Shown here one piece after another: positions 25,195 to 33,228 of a stretch of DNA of 64,000 bases; position 1 is the first letter of the stretch, and the number at the start of each line of letters is the position of its first letter. The position numbers and the translations under genes were made by a program. The DNA lies in the NCBI GenBank assembly GCA_031549665.1, contig JAVBPJ010000002.1, forward strand, positions 62,001 through 126,000, read 5' to 3'. The notes beneath the pieces are model-generated. The model was not told where the DNA came from. It ran no database searches and saw only the letters and a program-made list of their open reading frames with translations. This stretch comes from Rikenella sp031549665. GTDB lineage: Bacteria; Bacteroidota; Bacteroidia; Bacteroidales; Rikenellaceae.

Positions 25195-26618
25195 TGCGCA
25201 GCAGCCGATGTCAGTCCCTGGAAGAAGGCGGCGGCGATTTTTTTCCCGCCCTGTGCGCTGATGTGGGTATAGTCTTTAGCCGCCCAGCCGTTTTTCACGA
25301 AGACGGGCATTCCGCCCAGCGAAACCATCGCCTGGTAGGTGTTCCAAAACAGCACTTTGCTTTGGTGGGCCACCTCCTGCTGGTTTTTCGCCAGCGCCTT
25401 GATTCCCGGCATGGTAACAAACTCGCCCTCCACGCGGGTGGAGCGGTCGCCGACGCTCATCACCAGGATAGCGGCTTCGGGGAAACACTCGCGGATGCGG
25501 GCCACCACGCCCATCATCTGGGACTGGTAGGTGGCGTAATTCGTGGCGTTGGCGCTCACCACATTCAGGCCGTACTGCAGCACGATCAGGTCGTAGGGAG
25601 CCAGCTTGTTGAGCTGCTGGTTCAGCTGGAGATTCACGCGCCCCATCGGGATGCCCGAATTGCCGCGCACCGACAGGTTGTCGACGCACACCCCCGAGCT
25701 GTTTTCGAGGAACACGCCGTAGGCGGTGAAGCCCTCCACTTTCGAAACGGAGTAGCGCACCGACTGGATTCCTCCGGTGAGTTCGATCTCCTGAAGCACG
25801 TCGGAGGGTTCGGTTTCGAACGTGAACTTCTCCTCCCCGTTCACCAGCGCGCGGACGGTGGAGTGTCCCTTGCTCAGGAAGAGCAGGCGGGCGCGGTCGA
25901 ACCGGTCGAGGTGCTTTTTGTTTTTGCTGCCGCGATACTCCACAAAACTGCCCTCCTGCGGGGTGTAGTTAAAGGCCGAGATGGGGAAGCTGGCCTCTTT
26001 GGTGGTTACGATCGACTGTTTGCCCCACTCGTTGAACGAGTGTTTCACGGTTTGGCGGAATCCGGCCACCTGCGAGGTGATGGGGACAAAGCCGACACCG
26101 CCGCCGCCGTACGCGTTCTGCATCAGTTCGCGGAAGTCGGAGGTCAGCAGGTCGCCCTCGATGAAGGAGTCGCCCATGAAGGCGATCCGCACGGGCCGTC
26201 CCAGCCCCTTTTGGTTCAGTTTATCGAGAAATCCCTGCAACATGGCCCCGCCCGAGTAGTCCAGCACCGGCGTTTCGCTCGCCGTGGCAAGCGGCGTATC
26301 GACCGATTCGGCGCCTGCGGTTTTCGAAGCCGGCGAAGCGGCGGTCGAACCGCTCTTTTTCCCCTCGGGGACGGCCGACTGCTGTTCGATGTAGATCAGG
26401 CTGATGGTGTCGGAAGCGATGGTATCGATCCCCACGGAGAGTCCCGACACCAGCGAGGCGTCTTCCGGATTGAAGCTCTTTTTTTTCAGGTCGGCAAAAA
26501 TATCGACCCGCTTGACCTCCGCGCGATCGCTCCACGAATCGGGCAGCGCCCGCAGGAAAACCAGCAGCGCAACTACCAGCAGGGCAAGAAGAAAGGCGTA
26601 TCGATTGTAGTTTTTCAT
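25191..26618 (-). CDS. SGNH/GDSL hydrolase-like envelope protein (2)
   Basis: The 475-residue protein has one N-terminal membrane helix (residues 7-25), a Ser/Ala-rich linker to about residue 125, then an SGNH fold: FMGDSFIEGD near residue 147, a QYGLNV segment near residue 340 in place of GxND, and DYTHISAQGG near residue 447. It is a diverged paralogue of the next gene. It is the first gene of the three-gene operon, with a promoter box 20 bases upstream and a 4-base ATGA overlap downstream. A pair of SGNH proteins with one MBOAT protein recurs in Bacteroidota envelopes. Confidence 0.8.
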   Translation of the reverse strand: MKNYNRYAFLLALLVVALLVFLRALPDSWSDRAEVKRVDIFADLKKKSFNPEDASLVSGLSVGIDTIASDTISLIYIEQQSAVPEGKKSGSTAASPASKTAGAESVDTPLATASETPVLDYSGGAMLQGFLDKLNQKGLGRPVRIAFMGDSFIEGDLLTSDFRELMQNAYGGGGVGFVPITSQVAGFRQTVKHSFNEWGKQSIVTTKEASFPISAFNYTPQEGSFVEYRGSKNKKHLDRFDRARLLFLSKGHSTVRALVNGEEKFTFETEPSDVLQEIELTGGIQSVRYSVSKVEGFTAYGVFLENSSGVCVDNLSVRGNSGIPMGRVNLQLNQQLNKLAPYDLIVLQYGLNVVSANATNYATYQSQMMGVVARIRECFPEAAILVMSVGDRSTRVEGEFVTMPGIKALAKNQQEVAHQSKVLFWNTYQAMVSLGGMPVFVKNGWAAKDYTHISAQGGKKIAAAFFQGLTSAAAQ

Positions 26619-26637
26619 TTTCAGGCAAAAACTGGCG

Positions 26638-26645
26638 CAAAAGTA
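26638..26645 (-). promoter_or_regulatory. -7 promoter box of the SGNH-SGNH-MBOAT operon
   Basis: The minus strand reads TACTTTTG, 20 bases before the ATG at 26618. Confidence 0.65.
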
Positions 26646-26655
26646 CGATATTTTT

Positions 26656-27735
26656 TCATTCGTCGGGGAGGAGCCGGCGAATCAAATAGTCCGACATCAA
26701 AAAGTGTTCGGGGGGGACGGCCAGCCGGTCGCCGACCCGGCGCAACATTCCGCTTTCGAGCAAAGGGGCGGCCTTGCGCAGCACCTCGCCGGGGAGTCGG
26801 TCGAGGGCGGCTCCCCGCGCTGTCCGCAGGCGGGTCAACAGGTACTCCTCAAGCCGCTCGGCGGGGGTCAGCAGCTCCTGTTCGGCCGGTTTTCCGGCCA
26901 GGTAGTCCGCCGTCGGGGGGGTCCAGCGGCGCAGGTCGGTTCCGTTGTACGAGTGGGCGGCGGGCCCCAGGCCCAGGTAGGGGGTGTCGTCCCAGTAGCT
27001 GCTGTTGTGGCGGGAACGGTAGCCGGGCAGGGCAAAATTCGACACTTCGTAGTGTTCGAACCCTGCGCCGCCCAACACCTGCCGCAACAGGCGGAAATGC
27101 TCCTGGCTCACGTCGTCGGACACCGGTTCGAGGCCCTGTTTGGCAAAATGGGTTTTCGGTTCGATGGTCAGGTGGTAGGCCGAAATGTGCTGCACCTGCA
27201 ACGCCACGGCCTGTTGCAGATTTTGCTCCCACTGTTCGCAAGTCATAAAGGGGAGGCCGTAGATCAGGTCGATGGTGATGTTGCGGAATCCGGCCCGTTG
27301 CGCACGGCGTACGGCTTCGACGGCCTGCGCGGCGTCGTGGCGGCGGTTCATCCGCCGCAGGTGTTCGTCCACAAAGGACTGAACCCCCAGGCTCAGTCGG
27401 TTTACCCCCACCTCCAACAATTCGCCGAGGTAGCGCGGCGTAAGGTCGTCGGGGTTGGCCTCGAGGGTGATCTCCTCAAGGAGCGCTTCGGGATAGCAGG
27501 TCCGGAGCTGTTCGATCAGCCGGCCGATCTCCTGCGGGGTACACACCGACGGAGTGCCTCCCCCGAAATAGAGGGTTTTCAGCTCGGAACCCCGGATCTC
27601 GCGGGCGCGCTCGCCCAGTTCCCGCCCGATCCGTTCAAGCACCGCCCCTTTCAGGGCCAGCGAACCGCTGCGGTGAAAGTCGCAGTAGTGGCAAATTTGC
27701 CGACAAAACGGGATGTGTACGTAGACGCCTGCCAT
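26656..27735 (-). CDS. hemW: Radical SAM heme chaperone HemW
   Basis: HemW, formerly annotated as an oxygen-independent coproporphyrinogen oxidase, binds heme and passes it to target proteins. The 359-residue protein has the radical SAM motif at Cys11, Cys15 and Cys18 (CRQICHYCDF), the SAM-binding GGGTPS near residue 58, and the HNSSYW and GLGPAAHS segments near residue 245 that are typical of HemW. It lacks the extra N-terminal segment and fourth cysteine found in true HemN. Its promoter is back to back with that of the TlpA-like lipoprotein. Confidence 0.92.
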   Translation of the reverse strand: MAGVYVHIPFCRQICHYCDFHRSGSLALKGAVLERIGRELGERAREIRGSELKTLYFGGGTPSVCTPQEIGRLIEQLRTCYPEALLEEITLEANPDDLTPRYLGELLEVGVNRLSLGVQSFVDEHLRRMNRRHDAAQAVEAVRRAQRAGFRNITIDLIYGLPFMTCEQWEQNLQQAVALQVQHISAYHLTIEPKTHFAKQGLEPVSDDVSQEHFRLLRQVLGGAGFEHYEVSNFALPGYRSRHNSSYWDDTPYLGLGPAAHSYNGTDLRRWTPPTADYLAGKPAEQELLTPAERLEEYLLTRLRTARGAALDRLPGEVLRKAAPLLESGMLRRVGDRLAVPPEHFLMSDYLIRRLLPDE

Positions 27736-27742
27736 TGAGCCT

Positions 27743-27750
27743 CAAAAGTA
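27743..27750 (-). promoter_or_regulatory. -7 promoter box of hemW
   Basis: The minus strand reads TACTTTTG seven bases before the hemW ATG (27735), giving a very short or absent leader. Confidence 0.55.
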
Positions 27751-27771
27751 CGAAAACCCCGAAATAAACCC

Positions 27772-27779
27772 TATCTTTG
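27772..27779 (+). promoter_or_regulatory. -7 promoter box of the TlpA-like lipoprotein gene
   Basis: TATCTTTG ends 21 bases before the ATG at 27801. It rules out the in-frame upstream start at 27777, which would overlap the box. Confidence 0.65.
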
Positions 27780-27800
27780 CGGACGAAAACAGCCCTCAAA

Positions 27801-28943
27801 ATGACCCGAAACTTATTGATTCTTACCGCCGCTGTCGCGCTGACAGCCTGCCATTCCGATAAAATCCGCCTGCAAGGCTCGATCGAGCATCCCGCCGCCT
27901 CGGCCCGCACCCTCTACCTGGAGGAGGTACAACCCTCGGGACTTCGCCTGGTCGACTCGCTGAAAGTGAGTGCCGACGGCCGCTTCAGCATCCGGATCAA
28001 AGGCTCCGAAACACCCGCGTTCTACAACCTGCGCTCGGCCACGGGCCATACCCTGCCCCTGCTGGTTGCGGGCGGAGAACGGGTCAGGCTCGCCATTGCC
28101 GACAGCACCCTGGCCCCCTACACCGTGGAGGGATCCGGGGGGTCGCAACTGGTTCAACGGGCCAACGCCCTGTTCGGATCGGCCGAACGGACGCTCGACT
28201 CCCTGAATCAAAAACTGGCCGAATCTCCGGCCGATTCGTCCGTGCTGATCGCCTATCAACTGCTGAAAATCAAGCAAAAACGCGCCGCGGTTCAGTTCAT
28301 TGTCGAAAATCCCGCCTCGCTGGCCGCCATCGTGCCGCTCTACCAGTCGACCCGCGTGAACGAATCGGGCTTTATTTTCGACGATCCGGCCGACGTGATC
28401 TACTTCCGCATGGTGGCCGATTCGCTGCAAAAGTACCACCCGCGGTCGCCCTACGCGCGGTCGATCGCCAACGACGTGAAGCGGCTTGAAAGCACTTCCG
28501 AGAGTTTCGCCCGCATTGCCCGGGAGAGCGAAAACGCCGCCGATTTCCCCGATCTGGTCCTGCCCGACGTGCTGGGCAACCCGCGCCGCCTTTCGGAACT
28601 GAAAGGCCAGGTGATTTTGGTGTCGTTCACCGCCTCGAACCTGCCCGAGTTGAAGATGCTCAACCGCGAACTGATCGAAACGTACAACGCCCTCCACCCG
28701 CGCGGACTGGAAATTTACCAGGTGTCGCTCGACCGCTCGAAAGCCGGGTGGATCAACACCGTGGCTACGCAACGCCTTCCCTGGATTTCGGTGAACGACC
28801 TGCTGGGAGGGGCCTCGCCCGCCGTGCGGTCGTACAACATACGCACCATCCCCAGCGCCGTGCTGATCAACCGGCAGGGCGTGATCGTGCGCCGCGACAT
28901 CAAGCCGAGCGAAGTGAAAGCGGCCGTCGAAGCGCTGTTGTAG
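27801..28943 (+). CDS. TlpA-like (DUF4369 plus thioredoxin-fold) lipoprotein without CxxC
   Basis: The 380-residue protein has a lipoprotein signal peptide with LTAC (Cys at residue 17). Residues 20-115 look like the DUF4369 beta-domain common in Bacteroidota, followed by a helical linker and a C-terminal thioredoxin fold from about residue 245. In a normal TlpA/ResA protein, WCxxC follows the first strand; here the stretch is VSFTASNLPELKMLN, so both cysteines are gone. The cis-proline region IRTIPSAVLI is kept. It can hardly catalyse disulfide exchange; a binding or structural role in the periplasm is more likely. It precedes lpxH by 100 bases. Confidence 0.82.
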   Translation: MTRNLLILTAAVALTACHSDKIRLQGSIEHPAASARTLYLEEVQPSGLRLVDSLKVSADGRFSIRIKGSETPAFYNLRSATGHTLPLLVAGGERVRLAIADSTLAPYTVEGSGGSQLVQRANALFGSAERTLDSLNQKLAESPADSSVLIAYQLLKIKQKRAAVQFIVENPASLAAIVPLYQSTRVNESGFIFDDPADVIYFRMVADSLQKYHPRSPYARSIANDVKRLESTSESFARIARESENAADFPDLVLPDVLGNPRRLSELKGQVILVSFTASNLPELKMLNRELIETYNALHPRGLEIYQVSLDRSKAGWINTVATQRLPWISVNDLLGGASPAVRSYNIRTIPSAVLINRQGVIVRRDIKPSEVKAAVEALL

Positions 28944-29043
28944 CAGTCCCGCTCCTGCCGCCCGCCCGCGCTACACGGGCCTCCCGATTTTGTAATTTGC
29001 GGAGCAACCGGGCTCCGTCCATTTCGCATAGAAACACCCCTTT

Positions 29044-29778
29044 ATGGCCTGTTATTTCGCCGCCGACACACACCTGGGACTCCGGCTTGGAGAGTCGCCC
29101 CGCGAACGCGAAGTTCGTTTTGTGCGCTGGTTGCAGAAAATCGAAACGGACTGCGACGAACTGTTCCTGTTGGGCGACATTTTCGACTTCTGGTTCGAGT
29201 ACTGGCTGGTTGTGCCGAAAGGGTACGTCCGCGTGTTGGGCCAGTTGGCCGGTATGGTCGACCGCGGGGTCCGGGTACACTTCTTCCCCGGGAACCACGA
29301 CCAGTGGATGCACAAATACCTCGAACGCGAGGTCGGCCTGCGGCTCCACTTCGACCCCTACGAACTGATGACCGTCGACGGGACGCGGCTGCTGGTCGGA
29401 CACGGCGAACGCTTTTGGAACGGCGGCGGATGGATCCAACGCATCTTCCACAACCCCGTGGTCCGTTTCCTGTTTCACCACAACGTACACCCCGACCTGG
29501 CGATCCTGTTGGGGAACCTGTGGTCGAAAAAAAGCCGCAAACGGCACGACTCCCGCGAACACCGCTTTGCCGGCGAAGAGGAACCGATGGTGATCTTCGC
29601 CCGGAAATACGTACAGGAAAACCCCGTCGATTACATCGTATGCGGCCACCTGCACACCCCCGTACACTACCCCCTGAACGACACAAGCTCCCTGATTATC
29701 CTGGGGGCCTGGTTCGAACCGTCGGCCCTGGTGGCGCGGCTCGAACACGGAAAAATGGAACTGATTCCCGCCGATTAG
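29044..29778 (+). CDS. lpxH: UDP-2,3-diacylglucosamine diphosphatase
   Basis: LpxH hydrolyses UDP-2,3-diacylglucosamine to lipid X in lipid A synthesis, at the cytoplasmic face of the inner membrane. The 244-residue calcineurin-like enzyme has the metal ligands in DTH (residues 8-10), GDIFDFW near residue 44, GNHD near residue 80, GHGE near 119 and GHLHTP near 200. The length fits LpxH rather than LpxG/LpxI. It starts the lpxH-thyA-folA-prfB run, with only two bases to thyA. Confidence 0.92.
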   Translation: MACYFAADTHLGLRLGESPREREVRFVRWLQKIETDCDELFLLGDIFDFWFEYWLVVPKGYVRVLGQLAGMVDRGVRVHFFPGNHDQWMHKYLEREVGLRLHFDPYELMTVDGTRLLVGHGERFWNGGGWIQRIFHNPVVRFLFHHNVHPDLAILLGNLWSKKSRKRHDSREHRFAGEEEPMVIFARKYVQENPVDYIVCGHLHTPVHYPLNDTSSLIILGAWFEPSALVARLEHGKMELIPAD

Positions 29779-29780
29779 CC

Positions 29781-30575
29781 ATGAAACAATACCTCGACCT
29801 GCTGCGCCACGTGCGCGAAAACGGCACCTCCAAAAGCGACCGCACCGGCACCGGCACCCAAAGCGTGTTCGGCTACCAGATGCGCTTCGACCTGCAAGAA
29901 GGATTTCCGTGCCTGACCACCAAAAAACTACACCTGCGCTCGATCATTCACGAGCTGCTGTGGTTCCTGGCCGGCGACACCAACATCAAGTACCTCAACG
30001 ACCACGGCGTTACCATCTGGGACGAATGGGCCGACCCCAGCGGCGACCTGGGGCACGTCTACGGCTACCAGTGGCGCAGCTGGCCCGCCCCCGACGGCAG
30101 CCACATCGACCAAATCGCCCGACTGGTGGAGCAGTTGCGGGCGAATCCCGATTCGCGCCGCCACATCGTCAGCGCATGGAACGTGGCCGACATCGATCGC
30201 ATGGCCCTGCCCCCCTGCCACGCCCTGTTCCAGTTCTACGTGGCCGACGGACGGCTCAGTTGCCAGCTCTACCAGCGGTCGGCCGACCTGTTTTTGGGCG
30301 TGCCGTTCAACATCGCCTCGTACGCTCTGCTGACCCTGATGATGGCGCAGGTGGTGGGGTTGCAGCCCGGCGAATTCATCCACACCCTGGGCGACGTACA
30401 CATTTACAATAACCATTTCGACCAGGTGGCCGAGCAGTTGAGCCGTACCCCGCGCGCACTGCCCGTCCTGAAAATCAATCCGGCCGTCAGCTCGATCTTC
30501 GACTTCACCTACGAAGACTTCACCCTCGAAGAGTACGATCCCTGGCCCGCCATCAAAGCCCCCATCGCCGTATGA
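29781..30575 (+). CDS. thyA: Thymidylate synthase
   Basis: ThyA methylates dUMP to dTMP with methylenetetrahydrofolate. The 264-residue length equals E. coli ThyA; the catalytic cysteine is in LPPCHALFQF at residue 146, with RRHIVSAWN and the QRSADLFLGVPFNIASY dUMP-binding region around it. The ATG at 29781 follows the lpxH stop by two bases. It overlaps folA by four bases, so the producer and the recycler of dihydrofolate are translationally coupled. Confidence 0.97.
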   Translation: MKQYLDLLRHVRENGTSKSDRTGTGTQSVFGYQMRFDLQEGFPCLTTKKLHLRSIIHELLWFLAGDTNIKYLNDHGVTIWDEWADPSGDLGHVYGYQWRSWPAPDGSHIDQIARLVEQLRANPDSRRHIVSAWNVADIDRMALPPCHALFQFYVADGRLSCQLYQRSADLFLGVPFNIASYALLTLMMAQVVGLQPGEFIHTLGDVHIYNNHFDQVAEQLSRTPRALPVLKINPAVSSIFDFTYEDFTLEEYDPWPAIKAPIAV

Positions 30576-31054
30576 TCTCGATCATCGTAGCCATTGCCCG
30601 CAACGGAGCCATCGGAGCCGGAAACCAGCTGATCTGGCACATCGGCGAAGACCTCCGGCGGTTCAAGCGCATCACCACCGGCCACCCCGTGGTGATGGGC
30701 CGTAAAACGTACGAATCGATCGGCCGTCCGTTGCCCGGCCGCGAGAACATTGTCGTATCGCGCCAGTGCGGACTTTGCCTGGAGGGCGTTACGGTGGTCG
30801 ACTCGCTGGAGCAGGCACTGGCCTCCTACGCCGACGCGGACGATCGGGAGGTATTCGTGATCGGCGGCGGCGAACTCTACGCCCAAGCGCTCCCGCTGGC
30901 CGACCGGCTCTACGTTACCTGGGTGGATCAAACGCCCGAGGCCGACACCTTTTTCCCCATCATCGACCCCGCCCAGTGGCGGATCGTATGGTCGGAAACC
31001 CACTCCGGATACACTTTTACCGATTACGTGCGGATTTGCTGTAAAGCCGAATAA
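30572..31054 (+). CDS. folA: Dihydrofolate reductase
   Basis: FolA regenerates tetrahydrofolate with NADPH after the ThyA reaction. The 160-residue protein has the VAIARNGAIGAGNQLIWH N-terminal segment with the active-site Trp, VVMGRKTYESIGRPLPGR near residues 45-60, and the NADPH-binding IGGGELYAQA near residue 110. Its ATG overlaps the thyA stop codon. The chromosomal thyA-folA pair is typical; nothing marks it as an acquired trimethoprim-resistance gene. Confidence 0.96.
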   Translation: MISIIVAIARNGAIGAGNQLIWHIGEDLRRFKRITTGHPVVMGRKTYESIGRPLPGRENIVVSRQCGLCLEGVTVVDSLEQALASYADADDREVFVIGGGELYAQALPLADRLYVTWVDQTPEADTFFPIIDPAQWRIVWSETHSGYTFTDYVRICCKAE

Positions 31055-31079
31055 CTCCGACGATTCACCCCCCTGTTAT

Positions 31080-32163
31080 ATGATTACCGCCGAACAAATT
31101 AAAGAGCTTGTAAAGCGCCAGGATGCGCTGAGGAGGCATCTTTGACATCGATCAAAAACGCGCACAAGTAACCGATAACGAAGCGCTGGCCGCCGCCCCG
31201 ACCTTTTGGGACGACGCCGAGGGAGCGCAGCGTTTTCTGAAACGAGCGGCCGAGGTCAAGTCGTGGGTCGCGGACTACGACGCCCTGTCGACCGCCCTGG
31301 ACGAGCTGCACCTGATTCCCGAATTCATCAAAGAGGGAGCCGCCTCGGAGGCCGATCTGGACGCCCAGTACGGGGTCGCCCTGGAAAAAATCGAAGCGCT
31401 GGAGATGCGCAACATGCTCCGTTCGGAAGAGGACCGGATGGGAGCCATCCTCGAAATCAACGCCGGGGCCGGAGGAACCGAAGCGCTCGACTGGGCCTCG
31501 ATGCTGCTGCGGATGTACACTCGCTGGGGCGAACGCAACGGCTATGCCATCAAAGTACTCGATCTGCAGGAAGAGGAGATCGGGGTGAAGTCGGCCCTGC
31601 TCGAATTTGTGGGCGACTACGCCTACGGCTACCTCAAAAGCGAAAACGGCGTCCACCGCCTGGTACGTCCGTCGCCCTTCAACGCCAACAACAAGCGGCA
31701 AACCACCTTCGCCTCGGTGTTCGTTTCGCCCGCCATCGACGACTCGATCGAAATCGTCATCAACCCCTCCGACATCAAGTGGGACACCTACCGCAGCGGC
31801 GGCGCGGGGGGGCAGAACGTGAACAAGGTCGAAACGGGCGTGCGCCTTTACCACATCCCCTCGGGGTTGGTGATCGAAAACACCGAAACCCGTTCGCAAC
31901 TCATGAACAAGGAGAACGCCATGCGGATTCTTCGTTCAAAACTCTACCAACAGGAGATGGAACGGCGGCAGGCCGTGCAAAACGAACTGGAGGGAAAGAA
32001 GCTCAAAATCGAGTGGGGTTCGCAAATCCGCAGCTACGTGCTGGACGACCGCCGCGTGAAAGACCACCGCACCAACGAGCAAACTTCCGACACGCAGGCC
32101 GTGCTGGACGGCGACATCGACCTCTTTATCAAGGCCTTCCTGATGGAGTTCGGCGGGGCGTAG
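31080..32163 (+). CDS. prfB: Peptide chain release factor 2, programmed +1 frameshift
   Basis: RF2 ends translation at UGA and UAA. Translation starts at ATG 31080, runs 21 codons to CTT at 31140-31142, meets an in-frame TGA (31143-31145) followed by C, and must shift +1 to continue at GAC 31144. An AGGAGG Shine-Dalgarno-like hexamer (31131-31136) sits three bases before the CTT slip codon, the known autoregulatory RF2 arrangement. After the shift the frame is open to 32163, about 360 residues in all. The SPF tripeptide that recognises UGA is near residue 197 and the GGQ catalytic motif near 244. RF2 shortage favours the shift, so the level is self-controlled. Confidence 0.96.
31131..31146 (+). 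promoter_or_regulatory. RF2 frameshift site
   Basis: AGGAGG, a three-base spacer, CTT-TGA-C: the slip codon, in-frame stop and following C match the conserved prfB recoding signal. Confidence 0.95.
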
Positions 32164-32169
32164 TCCGGC

Positions 32170-33189
32170 CTACAGTTCCGTTACCCAGCCGTGCGTGTCG
32201 GGGAGGTCGCCCCGCTGGATGCCGGTCAGGGTGTCGTACAATTTTTGGCTCCAGGGACCGGGGCCGCTGCCAAAAGTGAGCGTTTTTCCGGTAGCGGGGT
32301 CGAAAAGCGACGCGATGGGGGTGATCACGGCGGCGGTTCCGCAGGCGCCGATCTCCTCGAACTTCTTCACCTCCTTGAGTTTCACGGGCCGCGCTTCGAC
32401 CTTCAGGCCAAGCTCTTCGGCCAGCGTACGCAACGACATGTTGGTGATCGAGGGCAGGATCGACGGCGAGGCGGGGGTGATGTACACTCCCTTGCGGATG
32501 CCGAAAAAGTTGGCCGTGCCGCACTCGTCGATGTATTTATGGGTTTGCGGGTCGAGGTAGAGCGCTCCGGCGAATCCCTTTTCGTGCGCCACGCGCGACG
32601 AGGTGAGGCTGGCTCCGTAGTTCCCCGCCGACTTGATGTGGCCGGTTCCCCGGGGGGCGGCGCGGTCGTGGTCGCGGTCGACCATCACGTTGATGCCTTG
32701 GATGCCTCCCTTGTAGTAAGGCCCCACGGGCGTGGCGAAGAGAATCAGCACATATTCGTCGGCCGGACGAACGCCCACCTGCGGGCCGGTGCCGAACAGC
32801 ACGGGGCGGATGTAGAGCGACCCGTTGGCCTCGTACGGAGGCGTAAAATCGGCGTTGAGTTCCACCACACGGCGCACCATCGAGCAGAAGAGGTCGACGG
32901 GCGGTTCGGCCATTTGCAGGTAGCGGGCCGAGCTGGCCATCCGTTTGGCATTCTCCTCCATGCGGAAGATCCGGATCTTTCCGTCCTTTCCCCGAAACGC
33001 TTTCAGCCCCTCGAATGCGGCCTGTCCGTAGTGCAGGGCCGTGGCGGCCATGTGGAGGTTGAGGTTCTCGTCGGTGTGTTCCTCGACAGGCCCCCACGCT
33101 CCGCCGCGCCAGTAGCAGCGCAGGTTTACATGGGTGCGGGTGTAGGAGAACGTGAGCGAGTTCCAGTCGATGTTTTGCGGAGTGGTCAT
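32170..33189 (-). CDS. ilvE: Branched-chain amino acid aminotransferase
   Basis: IlvE exchanges the amino group between glutamate and the keto acids of leucine, isoleucine and valine. The 339-residue fold-type IV PLP enzyme has the lysine in GHIKSAGNYGAS near residue 185, the LHYGQAAFEGLKAF segment near residue 55, and the YIDECGTANFF motif near residue 220. The length and motifs match the larger (group 2) bacterial BCAT. It ends 7 bases from convergent prfB. cysS lies upstream on the same strand with a gap of 39 bases. Confidence 0.94.
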   Translation of the reverse strand: MTTPQNIDWNSLTFSYTRTHVNLRCYWRGGAWGPVEEHTDENLNLHMAATALHYGQAAFEGLKAFRGKDGKIRIFRMEENAKRMASSARYLQMAEPPVDLFCSMVRRVVELNADFTPPYEANGSLYIRPVLFGTGPQVGVRPADEYVLILFATPVGPYYKGGIQGINVMVDRDHDRAAPRGTGHIKSAGNYGASLTSSRVAHEKGFAGALYLDPQTHKYIDECGTANFFGIRKGVYITPASPSILPSITNMSLRTLAEELGLKVEARPVKLKEVKKFEEIGACGTAAVITPIASLFDPATGKTLTFGSGPGPWSQKLYDTLTGIQRGDLPDTHGWVTEL

Positions 33190-33228
33190 CGGGGTGTCGG
33201 TATGAAATGGATGGTGAATATATTCGCG

